NCBI GenBank assembly: GCA_029449245.1
Contig: JANATF010000001.1
Span: 4,092,001-4,156,000, forward strand
Direction: 5' to 3'
Origin: Mortierella alpina
Lineage: Eukaryota > Mortierellomycota > Mortierellomycetes > Mortierellales > Mortierellaceae
Length of the DNA: 64,000 bases
Below, one piece after another: positions 1-10,353 of the stretch. The position numbers and the translations under genes are program-made. Below the pieces are notes generated by a model. It searched no databases and was not told where the DNA came from. It saw nothing but the letters and a program-made list of their open reading frames with translations. The stretch's first letter is position 1. Each line of letters starts with the position of its first letter.

Positions 1-931
1 TTAACTCTCGCAAAGCAGAAAGTGAAGCAAACAACAAAGAAAAAACTCGTCCAGTGCAGACTCGTCCAGTGTAGTCGGCAGGCACAAACGAGTGCGTCTG
101 GGCTTCTGTATGTGAGCGACTTACACATATCACACTTGTGAAGAGCGCTGTCGAGAGGACCATGCTCATGCTTGATGTCCTGTCGCCCCAGGCTTTTCTC
201 ATTTGCGGGAGGTATTGCCAAGAGCAGGTAGTGTTTTGCACAGGCGTGATTCCAGACGCCGTGGCAGACCCTGTAGTCGCTGATCCTTGCGCACGGCGAT
301 TATTCTGGCTTCTGTAGAGTTCAGAGTAAGGATTCGGGTGTCGCCGGTTCGCATCCAGAGGTATGACGCTGAGAGGCACATCCGCCAGCAGCTGTGGTGC
401 TGTTGGATCGTACGGACGAACGACGTTTCCAATAAGTTCTCGAAAAGGGATCCTGAGGATGTAGTTGAAAGCCCGGTACCAGTAGCAGAGGAGATTTTCT
501 GAAGGTGCTCCATGGGTGCCACTGTCAACGCTAAGGCTGGAGAGAGAGTGCAAATGCACTCCTGTAGCGGTGCTCGCGCCCGTTGGCGAGGTGGAGGAGT
601 AGAAAGAATTCAGGGTCTGGTTGCCAGGATGCGGTCTAAAGTTGCGTGCTGGAGGACGCCACCACGGACGAGGAGCTAGAGGCAGCTGGCGATAAGGGTG
701 CTCAGCCTGTGCTGGTGGCTGCAATTGCTGCACTGGCGCTGGAGTTGGCGGTGAAGCAAGAGTGCCTCTCGCGTGATCCCGCGTTGACGACGCTGCTGCT
801 GCTTCCTCTGTGGGCGCTGTGTTGGCAGCAGCAGAGTGGTGCTGCGGCGAGGCGGGTGCGGGCGTGGGTGTGGGGAGAGCGGGCGACGACAGTGACGACG
901 GCGCTGATGGCTGGGGGTCGGGCGTGGCCAT
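1..931 (-). CDS. Partial Pro/Ser-rich protein, 5' portion, runs off the left edge
   Basis: One frame stays open from an ATG at 931, in an excellent context (CCACCATGG), to base 1, about 310 codons with no stop. The first 120 residues are rich in Pro, Ala and Ser. After that the frame becomes more ordinary, with pieces such as WYRAFNYILRIPFREL and ADVPLSVIPLDA. A strong donor, GTAAGT, lies at 124-119, so the true exon may end at 125. Between about 302 and 125 a second frame is also open. It reads SDYRVCHGVWNHAC, then KHYLLLAIPP, then LHKCDMC just before the donor, which weakly resembles the end of one ZZ-type zinc finger and the start of another. An unrecognised intron could therefore switch frames near 300. 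No family is assigned. The gene is very probably real, but the exon structure left of 300 is uncertain. Confidence 0.5.
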   Translation of the reverse strand, partial: MATPDPQPSAPSSLSSPALPTPTPAPASPQHHSAAANTAPTEEAAAASSTRDHARGTLASPPTPAPVQQLQPPAQAEHPYRQLPLAPRPWWRPPARNFRPHPGNQTLNSFYSSTSPTGASTATGVHLHSLSSLSVDSGTHGAPSENLLCYWYRAFNYILRIPFRELIGNVVRPYDPTAPQLLADVPLSVIPLDANRRHPNPYSELYRSQNNRRAQGSATTGSATASGITPVQNTTCSWQYLPQMRKAWGDRTSSMSMVLSTALFTSVICVSRSHTEAQTHSFVPADYTGRVCTGRVFSLLFASLSALREL

Positions 932-3413
932 GGTGGGCAGGGCCGGGGTGTGAGTGTGTGCGCCCTGGTGCTCAGGAGTGGACCCTGTGGGAAGTGGTGT
1001 GCTGCGTCCTGAATGAAGAACGAAGGACGGAAAAGGAGAGCGAGCGACGAGGGCCACAGGCCGTCTTTTATTGGCTTTTTTTTTTGGATGTGCTGTCTCG
1101 GACACACGCCTCCGAGCCCGTGAGTCAAATGCGGGTGCTGGTTCACGGTTCTTCTGCCGCAAGAACTCCGGCCATGGGGCTGTGCGGTGGTGCGCAAAGG
1201 CGTCGAGGGAGGGGTGGGATGCGATGGTAAGCGTCGTGGCCAGCACAGGGTCGCTCGGTAACAGGGGCGCACTGGGGTGCGTGGGAAGTGGTACCAGGCG
1301 TCCTCGTTGTGCTGAAAAGGAGGTGAGAACAAAATAGGAGCACGGGAAGCTAGGGGGGGAGAAAAGGGGATGAGCCAAGAGGCAGCAAGTGCGGGAACCG
1401 TTGCCCAGGGCTGAACAGGGATGGAAAGGGTCGATTGGGGAGGACGGGAGCCAAGGGAGGCACTTCTCCTCTGCGGCTGCTAACCTCACACTCGCACTCT
1501 GATTTTCAGGAAGAGTCGAGATCTATGGCCTAATTTGATTACTGGCGTGCAATGTAAAGCTGCGATCCAGCAGGTAGTTGAACAAACGTACCGGCTATCG
1601 GCCCAAGGCTTGTCCGCCTGGCCTGCGTCTCTCATGGATGAGTGCAAGCTATCATCAGCGATTCCAGGGTCGACGCAATCCTGCTTTAACCCTTCTCTGA
1701 GACGAACAGTGTTCCTCCCGCACTGCCCTCGTCTGGACCATTGCGTGCCCGTTGGTCGATCCAGACATTTTCACCTCAGAAGATAAGGGCGTGTGTAGCA
1801 ACGCAATTAGTGTTGTCAAACATGGGCCTGAAACAGGCAAAGGGGCAGAGGAACGATGAACCTCGCTTGGAAGCAGTTGCACTCGTTCAGTCGAGCATTT
1901 GACATGTATACACTGGTGCATGCAGCTACAAGCGCCCACGTAGAAGTAAAGACTTTATTTTTACGACCATGCTGATTGATGTTTTTTTTGAGCCCAGTGG
2001 TGCACATCTGCATCCTGTCACTGTGTCCCTCTAGCCTTCTGCAAACAAAAAACGCATGACTTCCCAAGGGCAATGTGCCTCAATCTCGTCGACCTTCGCC
2101 TTTTCATTTGCTCCTCGGCTACAAAGAGAACCTGCACCTTCGAGATGGACGCGATAGTGTGGTTCTGAGGAAAGTAGACTGCAAGCAAACATCATACAAG
2201 TGAGGAGGTATGTGATCCAGAGCAGGAGGAATGGTTCTCCTCGTACTGTAGTGCATTTACTTATTACATCGACTCTGCACCGCCTCCTTGTGCCTGGACA
2301 GACTTCTATATTTGAAGACGAGACGTGCTCTGGCGTAAGGTTACAAATTCAACTCGCATCCATCGATCATAATAGGACGTCTGGGGGGAACATTGGGCTA
2401 GGCCTGCATGACCCTGTGGAAACGACGCAACGGAAAATAAAAGAGGCCACTGAACCCAAAGACTACCACCATCATGCCTACTCTATCTCGACAATATCTC
2501 TCACTTGAGACAGCCGCAGTCAAGGCAAGGCGCTTTCCATCGGTTCGTTGTCGCCACCGCTCAACGAGCAGAAGTGCTCTGATCCTGGACTATATTGTTC
2601 ATCCAGGTGAGTGTGGCGCGGGTGATGAAGGGACATGCAAAAAGCAAAATTTTCTCCATTCAACGTCGCACCATCCCCTTTTGCTGAAGACGAACTGTGG
2701 GAGTGCGTGCATTGGCAGGCAGTCTGCACGCCCTTTGGGGATGGATGAGAGTGGGTACAGCCTTGCGTGTATCGTACACAAGCAGTGATATGCGACCCTT
2801 GGCAATTAACTTTAAACTTGAGGTTCGAGATCCCCGCATTGCATTGCTCATTCTCTTACACTATCGGTTGCAATGTTGTGCTGATGTGCATGCTCTCGCA
2901 CCCGCATGTATCTTTCCTCGCTCTCTACAGCGTGCCAGATACATGACAAACATGAAAATCCGTTGGAAGCCACCGCCTCGCCGCCTTTTTCCTCCACGGA
3001 CACTGACTCTCCCAGACACCTGAGGAGGGCTCTCAGTGATGATGATGATGATGTGTTGTTTGAACGACCACGGTCTTGTGAGTTGTGCCAGCATAATTTT
3101 CCGTGTGGAACGAGATGAATTCACCGTCTGGTTTTGATTTATATTTCCTATTCCTTTTGCCTCTCCCTCTTCACTCTTCTCTTCCTTCACTCTTCTCCTC
3201 ACGTCGCCCGTCTTCCTTTGCTCAACTTCTCTCCGTCCCGTTGTCTCCCTCGCCACCATCTCCACGATAGTCCTGCTTCATTCCTCTGCCGTCTCGTCGC
3301 TGCCGTCCCGTCCCCCGCTACTCTGCTATACTTCCTCATTTCTATCCCTCGGTCACTGTACTCCTGTCCACACGAGCTTGTCTTTGGGACCACGGCCGCA
3401 CTCCGGCAAGACG
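932..3413. other. 2.5 kb divergent intergenic region
   Basis: This stretch separates the minus-strand gene starting at 931 from the plus-strand F-box gene. It holds many short overlapping open frames on both strands. None has a good start context joined to consistent splice sites, and none resembles a known domain. From about 3140 to 3400 the plus strand becomes strongly C/T-rich. The same feature precedes most plus-strand genes in this window and probably marks the promoter-proximal leader of the F-box gene. A T run at 1077-1084 is unremarkable. I see no tRNA or other structured RNA. Confidence 0.5.
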
Positions 3414-5411
3414 ATGCCAACTTTGAAATGGAAACGCTCCAACTGCCAGCTCTTTTCGTCAGCCAGAGACAGGGACAAGGAAGCTAGCTCGGGCCCATCC
3501 CCCGCGAACTCGCCTCCTTCGATATCATACCAAACGTCGTCAACACAGTATGCCTCAGTCCCTGTTCACAAGCAGCATCATATGGGCCTGCCCACCGTCC
3601 TTGCTCTCCCTGAAATCCTTCTTGTGATTTCCACCTTTCTCAACCGCTCGACTGTGGCCCGTTGTTCAACTGTCTGTAAGGAATGGCGTAATATCTTCCA
3701 GCCACTGCTCTTTCGCGTAATCGAGGCTGCGGATTTTGACCGTCCAGAGTTCGTCAAGGCCTTTCAGGACCACACTCGCTTCGCCACCTCGATCGAGTGG
3801 ATCCAAGAGTCGGCCGTGTCAACCCCAGCTCCCAAGAAGCAGGCTTGGTATCGGATTCTGCGCAGGAAGGCCCCCAACAAACCGGCGACCGATAACAGGA
3901 AACCGTTCGAGCAGTTGGAAAACAGCCTGTTGGCGGGTGACACACCCGCGTTGGAGACACTCTCGGTGCGGATCCAGAACCAGGACCCAAACTTGATCTT
4001 GCGACTGCCTGCCAGCACCGTTGCCAATCTTCAAATCAGCACCAGAGGCTACCCGGCCCGCAAGCGAAAGGTGTATATGGAGGACATTCTCCTCGCCTAT
4101 CCACATCTGATCAACCTGACCCTAGAAGGGCTATTTACGCTGACCTCACACTTGTCTGAGGAGACGAAACCCCCTGGCAACCGCGCCTCATCCGCACCAT
4201 CCGCACCACCTTCATCCTCAGCAGGCTCGTCAGCGACCTCGCCACCAGTCACACCGCCAATAAACACTACCGCACCAACAGGGCCAGCAGAAGCAAGATC
4301 CGCAGCAGGAGTCACAGCGGCCACTACGACCCTGGCAGGGTTGACCATCTCAGCACCCTTCTCCGTGGTTATGTCCAGTGGACAATCACTGGCCATGTCT
4401 GAACCCACTGCTTCCTCTATACTTCCAACCCCGCCTTCGTCGGCAACAGCAGCCACCGCGAATCAAGGTCCATCCTTATCAGCAACTACCGATACCAGAA
4501 TCCTACATGAAAGCAAAGGCAAGAGCGTCGCACGTCGGTCATCCATCGAGACACTCAATCTTCGCCTAGTGGATATCTCCCAAGATGGATTGATTGCAAT
4601 TTCGTCCATGATGCCGCGTCTAAGGAATCTGCTGATTGAAGAATTCCTCGTACCGGACATGATGATAAAAATCTATCGCTGGACTTGGTCCAAACAGTTT
4701 ATCCACTCTCTCCGTGAGTCATTCCCACAGCTGCGCAGCCTGCGACTTGCCATCCCCTTCGACACCATCAAGGAGGACACGATCGTCGAGATTTTGAAGG
4801 CGTTCCCATTACTGACGACTGTAGGCTTTCGAAACTCTAATTTTGGGAGGCTGGCGATGGAGACCTTGCAGGAGCACTGCAAGCTAGTGGAGTGTCTCGA
4901 TGTGTCCTTTGGGAACGCCAACAGAGAGTTCAAGGGCGCGTTACTGCGGTTCCTGCAGACGTGGAGCCGGTTGCGGGAACTTGAAGCAGATGGCCAAGTC
5001 TTCCATCTAGACAAACCTATGGACGCCAACGTGCCAATGATTCCTTGGGCGTGCACAAAACTTGAGAAACTGGTGTGTGGGTTCCAAGGCTCAGAGTCCA
5101 TGATCTTTCAGCATCTCTCACAATTCCCGATGCTGTCCAGCCTGACGATTTCATATCCGGCTCTCAATATATCTCCGACAGAGTCGACACTTGCATGGAT
5201 GGTGAAGGCCACCAGGATGGAATACTTTTGGTTTTCACAGTACCGACATTTGCCTCTCGACAAGTCGACGGTCCACTGGATCTTGACACACTGGCCGAAT
5301 TTGAAGACACTGCACGTTGCTGGAGGCATGATTGAGCAAAAGGAGATTGTGAAGCAATGGTGCCGAGACGCACAGCGATTGAGTCTGGTCGTTGAGTATG
5401 ATCGCATATAG
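3414..5411 (+). CDS. F-box protein with LRR-like C-terminal region
   Basis: This is a single-exon gene of 665 aa. The frame is open upstream to 3378, but the first ATG is at 3414 with A at -3, so that start is chosen. An F-box lies at about residues 64-105 (LPEILLVISTFL... then VCKEWRNIF), the part that binds Skp1 in SCF ubiquitin ligases. A low-complexity Ser/Thr/Pro/Ala insert covers about residues 260-370. It is followed by irregular leucine-rich repeats (for example LRSLRLAIPFD, LECLDVSF and LKTLHVAGG), the likely substrate-binding surface. By family knowledge it should recruit one substrate to SCF, but the target cannot be read from sequence. It converges on another F-box gene with only 64 bp between the stop codons. 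F-box genes of this kind are usually numerous in early-diverging fungi. Confidence 0.88.
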   Translation: MPTLKWKRSNCQLFSSARDRDKEASSGPSPANSPPSISYQTSSTQYASVPVHKQHHMGLPTVLALPEILLVISTFLNRSTVARCSTVCKEWRNIFQPLLFRVIEAADFDRPEFVKAFQDHTRFATSIEWIQESAVSTPAPKKQAWYRILRRKAPNKPATDNRKPFEQLENSLLAGDTPALETLSVRIQNQDPNLILRLPASTVANLQISTRGYPARKRKVYMEDILLAYPHLINLTLEGLFTLTSHLSEETKPPGNRASSAPSAPPSSSAGSSATSPPVTPPINTTAPTGPAEARSAAGVTAATTTLAGLTISAPFSVVMSSGQSLAMSEPTASSILPTPPSSATAATANQGPSLSATTDTRILHESKGKSVARRSSIETLNLRLVDISQDGLIAISSMMPRLRNLLIEEFLVPDMMIKIYRWTWSKQFIHSLRESFPQLRSLRLAIPFDTIKEDTIVEILKAFPLLTTVGFRNSNFGRLAMETLQEHCKLVECLDVSFGNANREFKGALLRFLQTWSRLRELEADGQVFHLDKPMDANVPMIPWACTKLEKLVCGFQGSESMIFQHLSQFPMLSSLTISYPALNISPTESTLAWMVKATRMEYFWFSQYRHLPLDKSTVHWILTHWPNLKTLHVAGGMIEQKEIVKQWCRDAQRLSLVVEYDRI

Positions 5412-5475
5412 AGAGCGTTTTAGACCTTTTGATACCCATGAAACCCCAATGTACTCTTGCACGGTGTTTTTTTTT

Positions 5476-7176
5476 TTACTTGACAAATGCTGGTAGCTGC
5501 GTCGTATGAATGACCATGACCGGCCTCTCCACTTGGCTCGCGAGGTAGTGTCGTGCTTCATCATCCAGCGGATATTGCGTGCCTTCATATCGCACCTTTC
5601 TCAATTTCGGAAACGCTTGAAGGGTGTAGCACAGCTCGTCCAGACTGTAGAGTGGTTGAGTGAAGCCGACTGCAATCGTCAACTCCTGAACTGATGGAAA
5701 ATACCACCCCTTCATATCTTGGTCCCGCTTGATCATCGACCGCCGCAAGTCACACAAAGGGACAGACATCGATACCAATCGCTCCATCTGGGTCAGCCTG
5801 CAGAAATAGGCATCAAAGCTGTCCTTATCCATCGCGGTGACCGCAAACTCGACGTGCCGCAAAGTATCATAGCAGGGCCAGGGCTCTTGGAACGCGCTGA
5901 GTCTCATAGTCGGGTCGATTATTCTCTCTGTAAAGTCCATCGTCCATGCCAAGGACTGAAGAGACGAGCATCGCTGCAAAAGCCGGTGCAGGACCAAGTG
6001 TGATGAGACGGTCTCCTCCAAGCACAAGTGCTGCAGTCCATTTGCGGTGCTTTTAGGAATGAGATCCAGAGCCTTTTCCAAGTCCACACCTCGCTTCAAA
6101 GTCAAGCGCTGTAATCCTGGTCGGCTCTTTCTGAAAAACCGGTTGATCGACTCCTGACTGTCAACGGTCGCGTGTAGTTTGTCGAATGTCAAGATGGAGA
6201 GCTCCATGCAGTTCTCTGTGATCGCATCCAGACATTCAGAGACGAGAGAAGGCCAGAATCCTGTAAATTCAAAGTAGAGTTCCTTGAGATACGGTGCCTT
6301 CTTGAACAAGAGCCCGAATGATATCGATCGATGATCGGTTGTAGCGAATAAGACACTCTTGATGTCAAGTCGAGTCAGCAGTGGGTAGATCTTGGACGCG
6401 TCCGGTTTGCGCAGGAGAATGAGATCTGAGGGCCGAGTCCGATTGTCATGATGCCAGACCTGCCCAAACTTGCGCCACGGCTCCTCTTTCCGCTGAACCA
6501 GATTCTGAAGATCTCGGAGCCAAGTATTGTCCCACCATGGGTTAAATCCCGGTGGATATATAATTGAAGAGGTTCCTATGTCCGCTGGCTGCATAGATGG
6601 ACGTCCTCGTGTCGACTGATTTTCCACTATGATGTACTCCATTCTCAGCGAGGATATCTGTGGGCACTCCTGTATGACATTAAGAAGTAACATCAGATCA
6701 CAGGTCGCATAGTATCGTTGACCTCTTGTGGTCAGGGTGAGATATCGCAGCCGCTTCAGCCGAGATATGGCGCAAAAGTACATTTGATGCATTGAGGAAG
6801 GAAGCCAAAGAGTCAGGTCGCTAATGTGAGGCATGTTGGCTACAATCGTCTCCAGTCCCGGTGAAAGCTGACTGAAAAAGTCGGCTACATCCAGCTTCAG
6901 CTGTTGAACTAGGTGACAGGATCCAGCCACGAGGTAAAGGTCCTTGGCGCTCAACTTATAGGTATTCAAATGGCGGACGTGATGCCCGTGCTGTCCGAGA
7001 TGCGGGATCCCTTGGCTGTTGTATTCCAGATTGTGCCAAAAGTAGGCTTCGAAGATGCTATGCCACGTCTTGGAGACGAGCATGCACGTTTTAAGCTCAA
7101 GGGTAGAGAGGTGGCTTCCGATAAGGTGCAGCAGCTCCGGAATCTCGAAGGGATTGACATTGAGTTTGAGTGACAT
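5476..7176 (-). CDS. F-box protein
   Basis: This is a single-exon gene of 566 aa. The frame extends upstream to a GTG at 7263, but the first ATG is at 7176, placing the F-box directly at residues 8-50 (FEIPELLHLIGSHL... then VSKTWHSIFEAYFW). The rest is a series of degenerate leucine-rich units (LRYLTLTTRG, LKELYFEFTG, LQHLCLEE) of the type used for substrate recognition in SCF complexes. It lacks the Ser/Pro insert of the neighbouring F-box gene and is not a recent duplicate of it by eye. The 3' ends of the two genes are 64 bp apart, with a T run between, so their transcripts probably overlap. Its 5' leader would cross the 21-nt G tract at 7290-7310, read as C in its mRNA if transcription starts beyond it. 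Confidence 0.87.
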   Translation of the reverse strand: MSLKLNVNPFEIPELLHLIGSHLSTLELKTCMLVSKTWHSIFEAYFWHNLEYNSQGIPHLGQHGHHVRHLNTYKLSAKDLYLVAGSCHLVQQLKLDVADFFSQLSPGLETIVANMPHISDLTLWLPSSMHQMYFCAISRLKRLRYLTLTTRGQRYYATCDLMLLLNVIQECPQISSLRMEYIIVENQSTRGRPSMQPADIGTSSIIYPPGFNPWWDNTWLRDLQNLVQRKEEPWRKFGQVWHHDNRTRPSDLILLRKPDASKIYPLLTRLDIKSVLFATTDHRSISFGLLFKKAPYLKELYFEFTGFWPSLVSECLDAITENCMELSILTFDKLHATVDSQESINRFFRKSRPGLQRLTLKRGVDLEKALDLIPKSTANGLQHLCLEETVSSHLVLHRLLQRCSSLQSLAWTMDFTERIIDPTMRLSAFQEPWPCYDTLRHVEFAVTAMDKDSFDAYFCRLTQMERLVSMSVPLCDLRRSMIKRDQDMKGWYFPSVQELTIAVGFTQPLYSLDELCYTLQAFPKLRKVRYEGTQYPLDDEARHYLASQVERPVMVIHTTQLPAFVK

Positions 7177-7289
7177 TGGAATGGATGTGCAGTTGAGGAA
7201 CCTGAGATCCAGGAAGGTACGGGAGTTGTAAGGAATGACGAGGGAGGAGTAAAAGTCCTTCACATTTTATGTATTCCATCGGCTGGGCT

Positions 7290-7310
7290 GGGGGGGGGGG
7301 GGGGGGGGGG
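7290..7310. repeat. Homopolymer tract of 21 G
   Basis: A run of 21 consecutive G on the plus strand lies in the 404-bp divergent region between the F-box gene (start 7176) and the MULE gene (start 7581). It is by far the longest G/C homopolymer in the window. Such tracts can form G-quadruplexes and vary in length; the exact count may also be an assembly artefact. Confidence 0.95.
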
Positions 7311-7580
7311 CGATGCTGAGGCGAAGAGATGAAGATGGCCACGTTGCAGGCAGAGAATGGAAATATTCGGCGCGTCGTAAAGACCGACACGTCGCGTAGC
7401 TGCGCGTCCGGCTTGGATTGTGATACTATGAGATCCCTTATGTTCCCCCACTATCGCGTTACAAAATACTGCTACGTCATTCACGCGGTCTGTCTTTTTG
7501 GCGCGTATGTTTTGTTTCTTCACCTGCCTCCATTCCTCTCCACATACCCCTCCCAGCACAATACCACCCATTCTCAGACG

Positions 7581-10353
7581 ATGGCCGCACCAGACGACCC
7601 CCCATCCGTCACTCTGAGCAGCACCTTGGCTACTGAAGGCTCATCAGTCGCCATCAGCGCATCAAATCAAGTTCCATTAACCTCCCCGGACAGCGTGGAA
7701 GATGAGGAGGTCCTCAGAGCAGCAATTGCCGAGTTGGTATGAGATTCAATGCCTCAAGCTACTCCGTAGCTGCCAGTGATTGTCCTAGTGCTGACATTAT
7801 TCGTTCAAAGTCAATGCGTCTAGTTGACTTTGACATCAATAGGTCTCTTGATACTCTTCGAGGAGAAGCAGCCTGTGATGAGATGGAGGATGAGGACGAG
7901 GACGAGGCTGAGACCGCAATCGTCGACAATGGGGCCTCGAACAATACCGATACCGTCCCACTGAAGGAAACGATAGCGGCTTTGGAGCTCCAGTCCCAGG
8001 ACAAGATCCACGAAGTCCTGAAAAACGCGCTATTCTCGGACCCTTATATACAGGACACGGCGGACGATTTTAGCATCCCAGAAGATGAGGTGATGAGCCT
8101 GAATAATGAAGGAAGCCTGGTATTTGTTCTGAAGGCAGATTACTTTGAGGATTGGAAGGCCAGGCATCAAGACGCTATCGGGACCCAGTTCTATCCTCAC
8201 AGCACGAAGCCCCATGTGTATCAACGCGACAATCCAAAAAAAGGTATCCAGGCAGGCGATATCTGTGTCACATACGATTGCCAGCGCAAACGCGAGAAGC
8301 GTCAATTCCCAAACAGGATACCTGGTGGATTAAATGGAAAGCCGCGGGTACGACAGCCATCCATCCTCTGCAGCTGTGGGTCGTCTTTTAGAGCCGTACT
8401 TCGAACAGGGACGTTGGTGGGTGAGGGTAGAGTGGAGGACGTCTATCGCATTGAGTATGATTATGGCCATAACCATAACCTGGGAAAAGATGGCGGTATA
8501 GGAACTCAACAAAAGTCCCGAGCTATCAAAAATCGGATCAAGGCCATGCTCATGCGAGGAATGTCTATCTCAGCTGTCATGAACCGGTTGACAATGGACC
8601 ATGCCAGGTTCACACGCCTTTGGAAGACAAGTAACGGCTCTCCGCGATTTTCCAGAGACGACTTCGTGACATACGATGATGTCTATAATATCTTATACGC
8701 CATCATGACTAAGCGGATGCGAAAGGACGAGAACCCGACCATTTCGGCGCGGCTCTGGATGGAGGATCTTCGACAACAAGGATACTTTACATACTACGAT
8801 GATGACAAGGGCGAGTATCATGGTTTCTCCAATCCATGGCAACTGAACGAGCTTCGCAAGTGGGGCGATGTCTTTTGTTTCGATGGCACGCATCATGCAT
8901 GCGGGTAGGTCAATTTAACGCGCAACATATGAGGGCTGCAATGCGTTGCTGACGTCTAACTACCCTCTCATTCATACAGACGTGATACTTACCTATACAC
9001 GATAGTCGTCAAGAACAGAGAAACGGGTTTCGGCATTCCTGTCGCGTTCTTCTTGACGAAGATCTCCCAGTGGCAGGTGCTCGAGGGATGGCTCCTTGCT
9101 CTGAAGGCTAAGATGGACGAGCTGTGTGAAGGAGAGTTCAAGCCAACGGCTGTCATCACCGATCAAGGTCAGACGGAGATCAATGCTATTCAAGCCGTCT
9201 GGCCGCTCGGTTTGCGCATCTTCTACTGCGCCTGGCATATTCTACAAGCTTGGGAAAGGAAGCTGACCCCGCAGAACCTTGGGTCAAGTAACCTCAGTAC
9301 CATCGAAAAGGACGAGAGGAAGCGGAAGGTGTGTATACGAAGGCCCTTTTGATCCGCCTTTGTGATGAATCAACTGCGCAGATCTCCGCCATTAAGCTAC
9401 AGTACCACTTGTGATAGGTACGTGCCCAACTACGCGCAATTCTTTATGCACGAACAGAAGGCACGGCGGACACTCTAGTCGAGGCCTTTAGGGACGAATG
9501 GCGGGATCTGGCGCCGAAGTTGATTCTGTACATGGACCAGAACTACTTGGATTCGATTGCGGATAGGAGACGGTGGATGTTTTGCCACCGTGAAGGTGTC
9601 TCCTTTGCTTGGATCAACACAAACAACTACGTCGAATCCTGGCACAACTCTTTGAAAAAACACTTTTTCAAGAACAAGCAACAGCGGCGCATCGATAGCG
9701 TTATTTACATCCTCACGGAGACCGCGATTCCGCACTACCAGCAGATGTGTATGCGGCACATACTGCAAGTTGGCCGGATGACTCCAGGGGCGAGGGAGAC
9801 CTTGGCCGCCAATCTAGCAGCGTCGAACCACAGGGATCGCAAACGTGCGGAGGATCCTGAAGCGGTCTTTTTGATTCCAACTGCGGACCGGGCCGTGTTC
9901 AGAGTTGAGTCGTTCAAAAGTCCTCCGGGTACGTACGAGATTAGCATCGAATGGGCTCAAGGGTTTGCAGGTACTGTCACTAGTTGCACTTGCCCTGTCT
10001 TTGTTCAGGTGAGCAAGTGCTGTAAGCATATCGCATTGGCAACCATTGAACTTCCTCACACTGAGTTTCGCCATGCTGGCCATTGGAAGCTTCGAGATGA
10101 ATCATTCCTCGAGGATCTCTCAGTCCAAGATGCTCCGGCTATGTTGGAGGCTGCTAAACCGCCATCGACAGTGTTTTTCAGACGTTATTTGGAAGGTATG
10201 AACAACTTAGCGAGTATAATGGATGATGAGCGTTCTGTGGTTCCCGAGGAGCTACTCAGCTTGATGAAGAGATCACTTGAACTGTTTGAGTTGCATGCAA
10301 CGGTTCTACCGCAGTATAATCTTAGCAATAAAAGGCAGAGGCAGAGGCGGTGA
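7581..10353 (+). CDS. MULE-family transposase with SWIM zinc finger (844 aa)
   Basis: The model has four exons: 7581-7736, 7811-8904, 8980-9328 and 9418-10353. Phases agree, and a CTGAC branch site lies before the first acceptor. Residues about 130-260 contain a Cys/His cluster (CSCGSSF... then HNHN) like the WRKY/GCM1 or FAR1-type DNA-binding part of Mutator-like transposases. The MULE catalytic core follows. Its three acidic residues are visible: Asp in CFDGTHHACG (about 410), Asp in ITDQGQTE (about 476) and Glu in NYVESWHN (about 605). A SWIM zinc finger (CTC... then CCKHIALATI) lies near residue 724. No frameshift or internal stop remains after splicing, so the protein should be full length. 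Terminal inverted repeats and target duplications could not be identified by eye. It may therefore be a live element or a domesticated gene; FAR1-type transcription factors derive from such transposases. Confidence 0.85.

Noticed and set aside
646-1332. Overlapping frames of 194 and 218 codons on opposite strands
   Set aside because: Compositional shadows and leader sequence of the minus-strand gene starting at 931; the third minus frame is the one with a perfect start context and an open course to the edge.
2820-2840. tRNA-like T-arm (GGTTCGAGATCC)
   Set aside because: The flanking bases do not form the five-pair stem, and no acceptor or anticodon arm is present.
3378-3413. Longer N-terminus of the first F-box protein
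   Set aside because: Begins at TTG; the first ATG is 3414 and has a suitable context.
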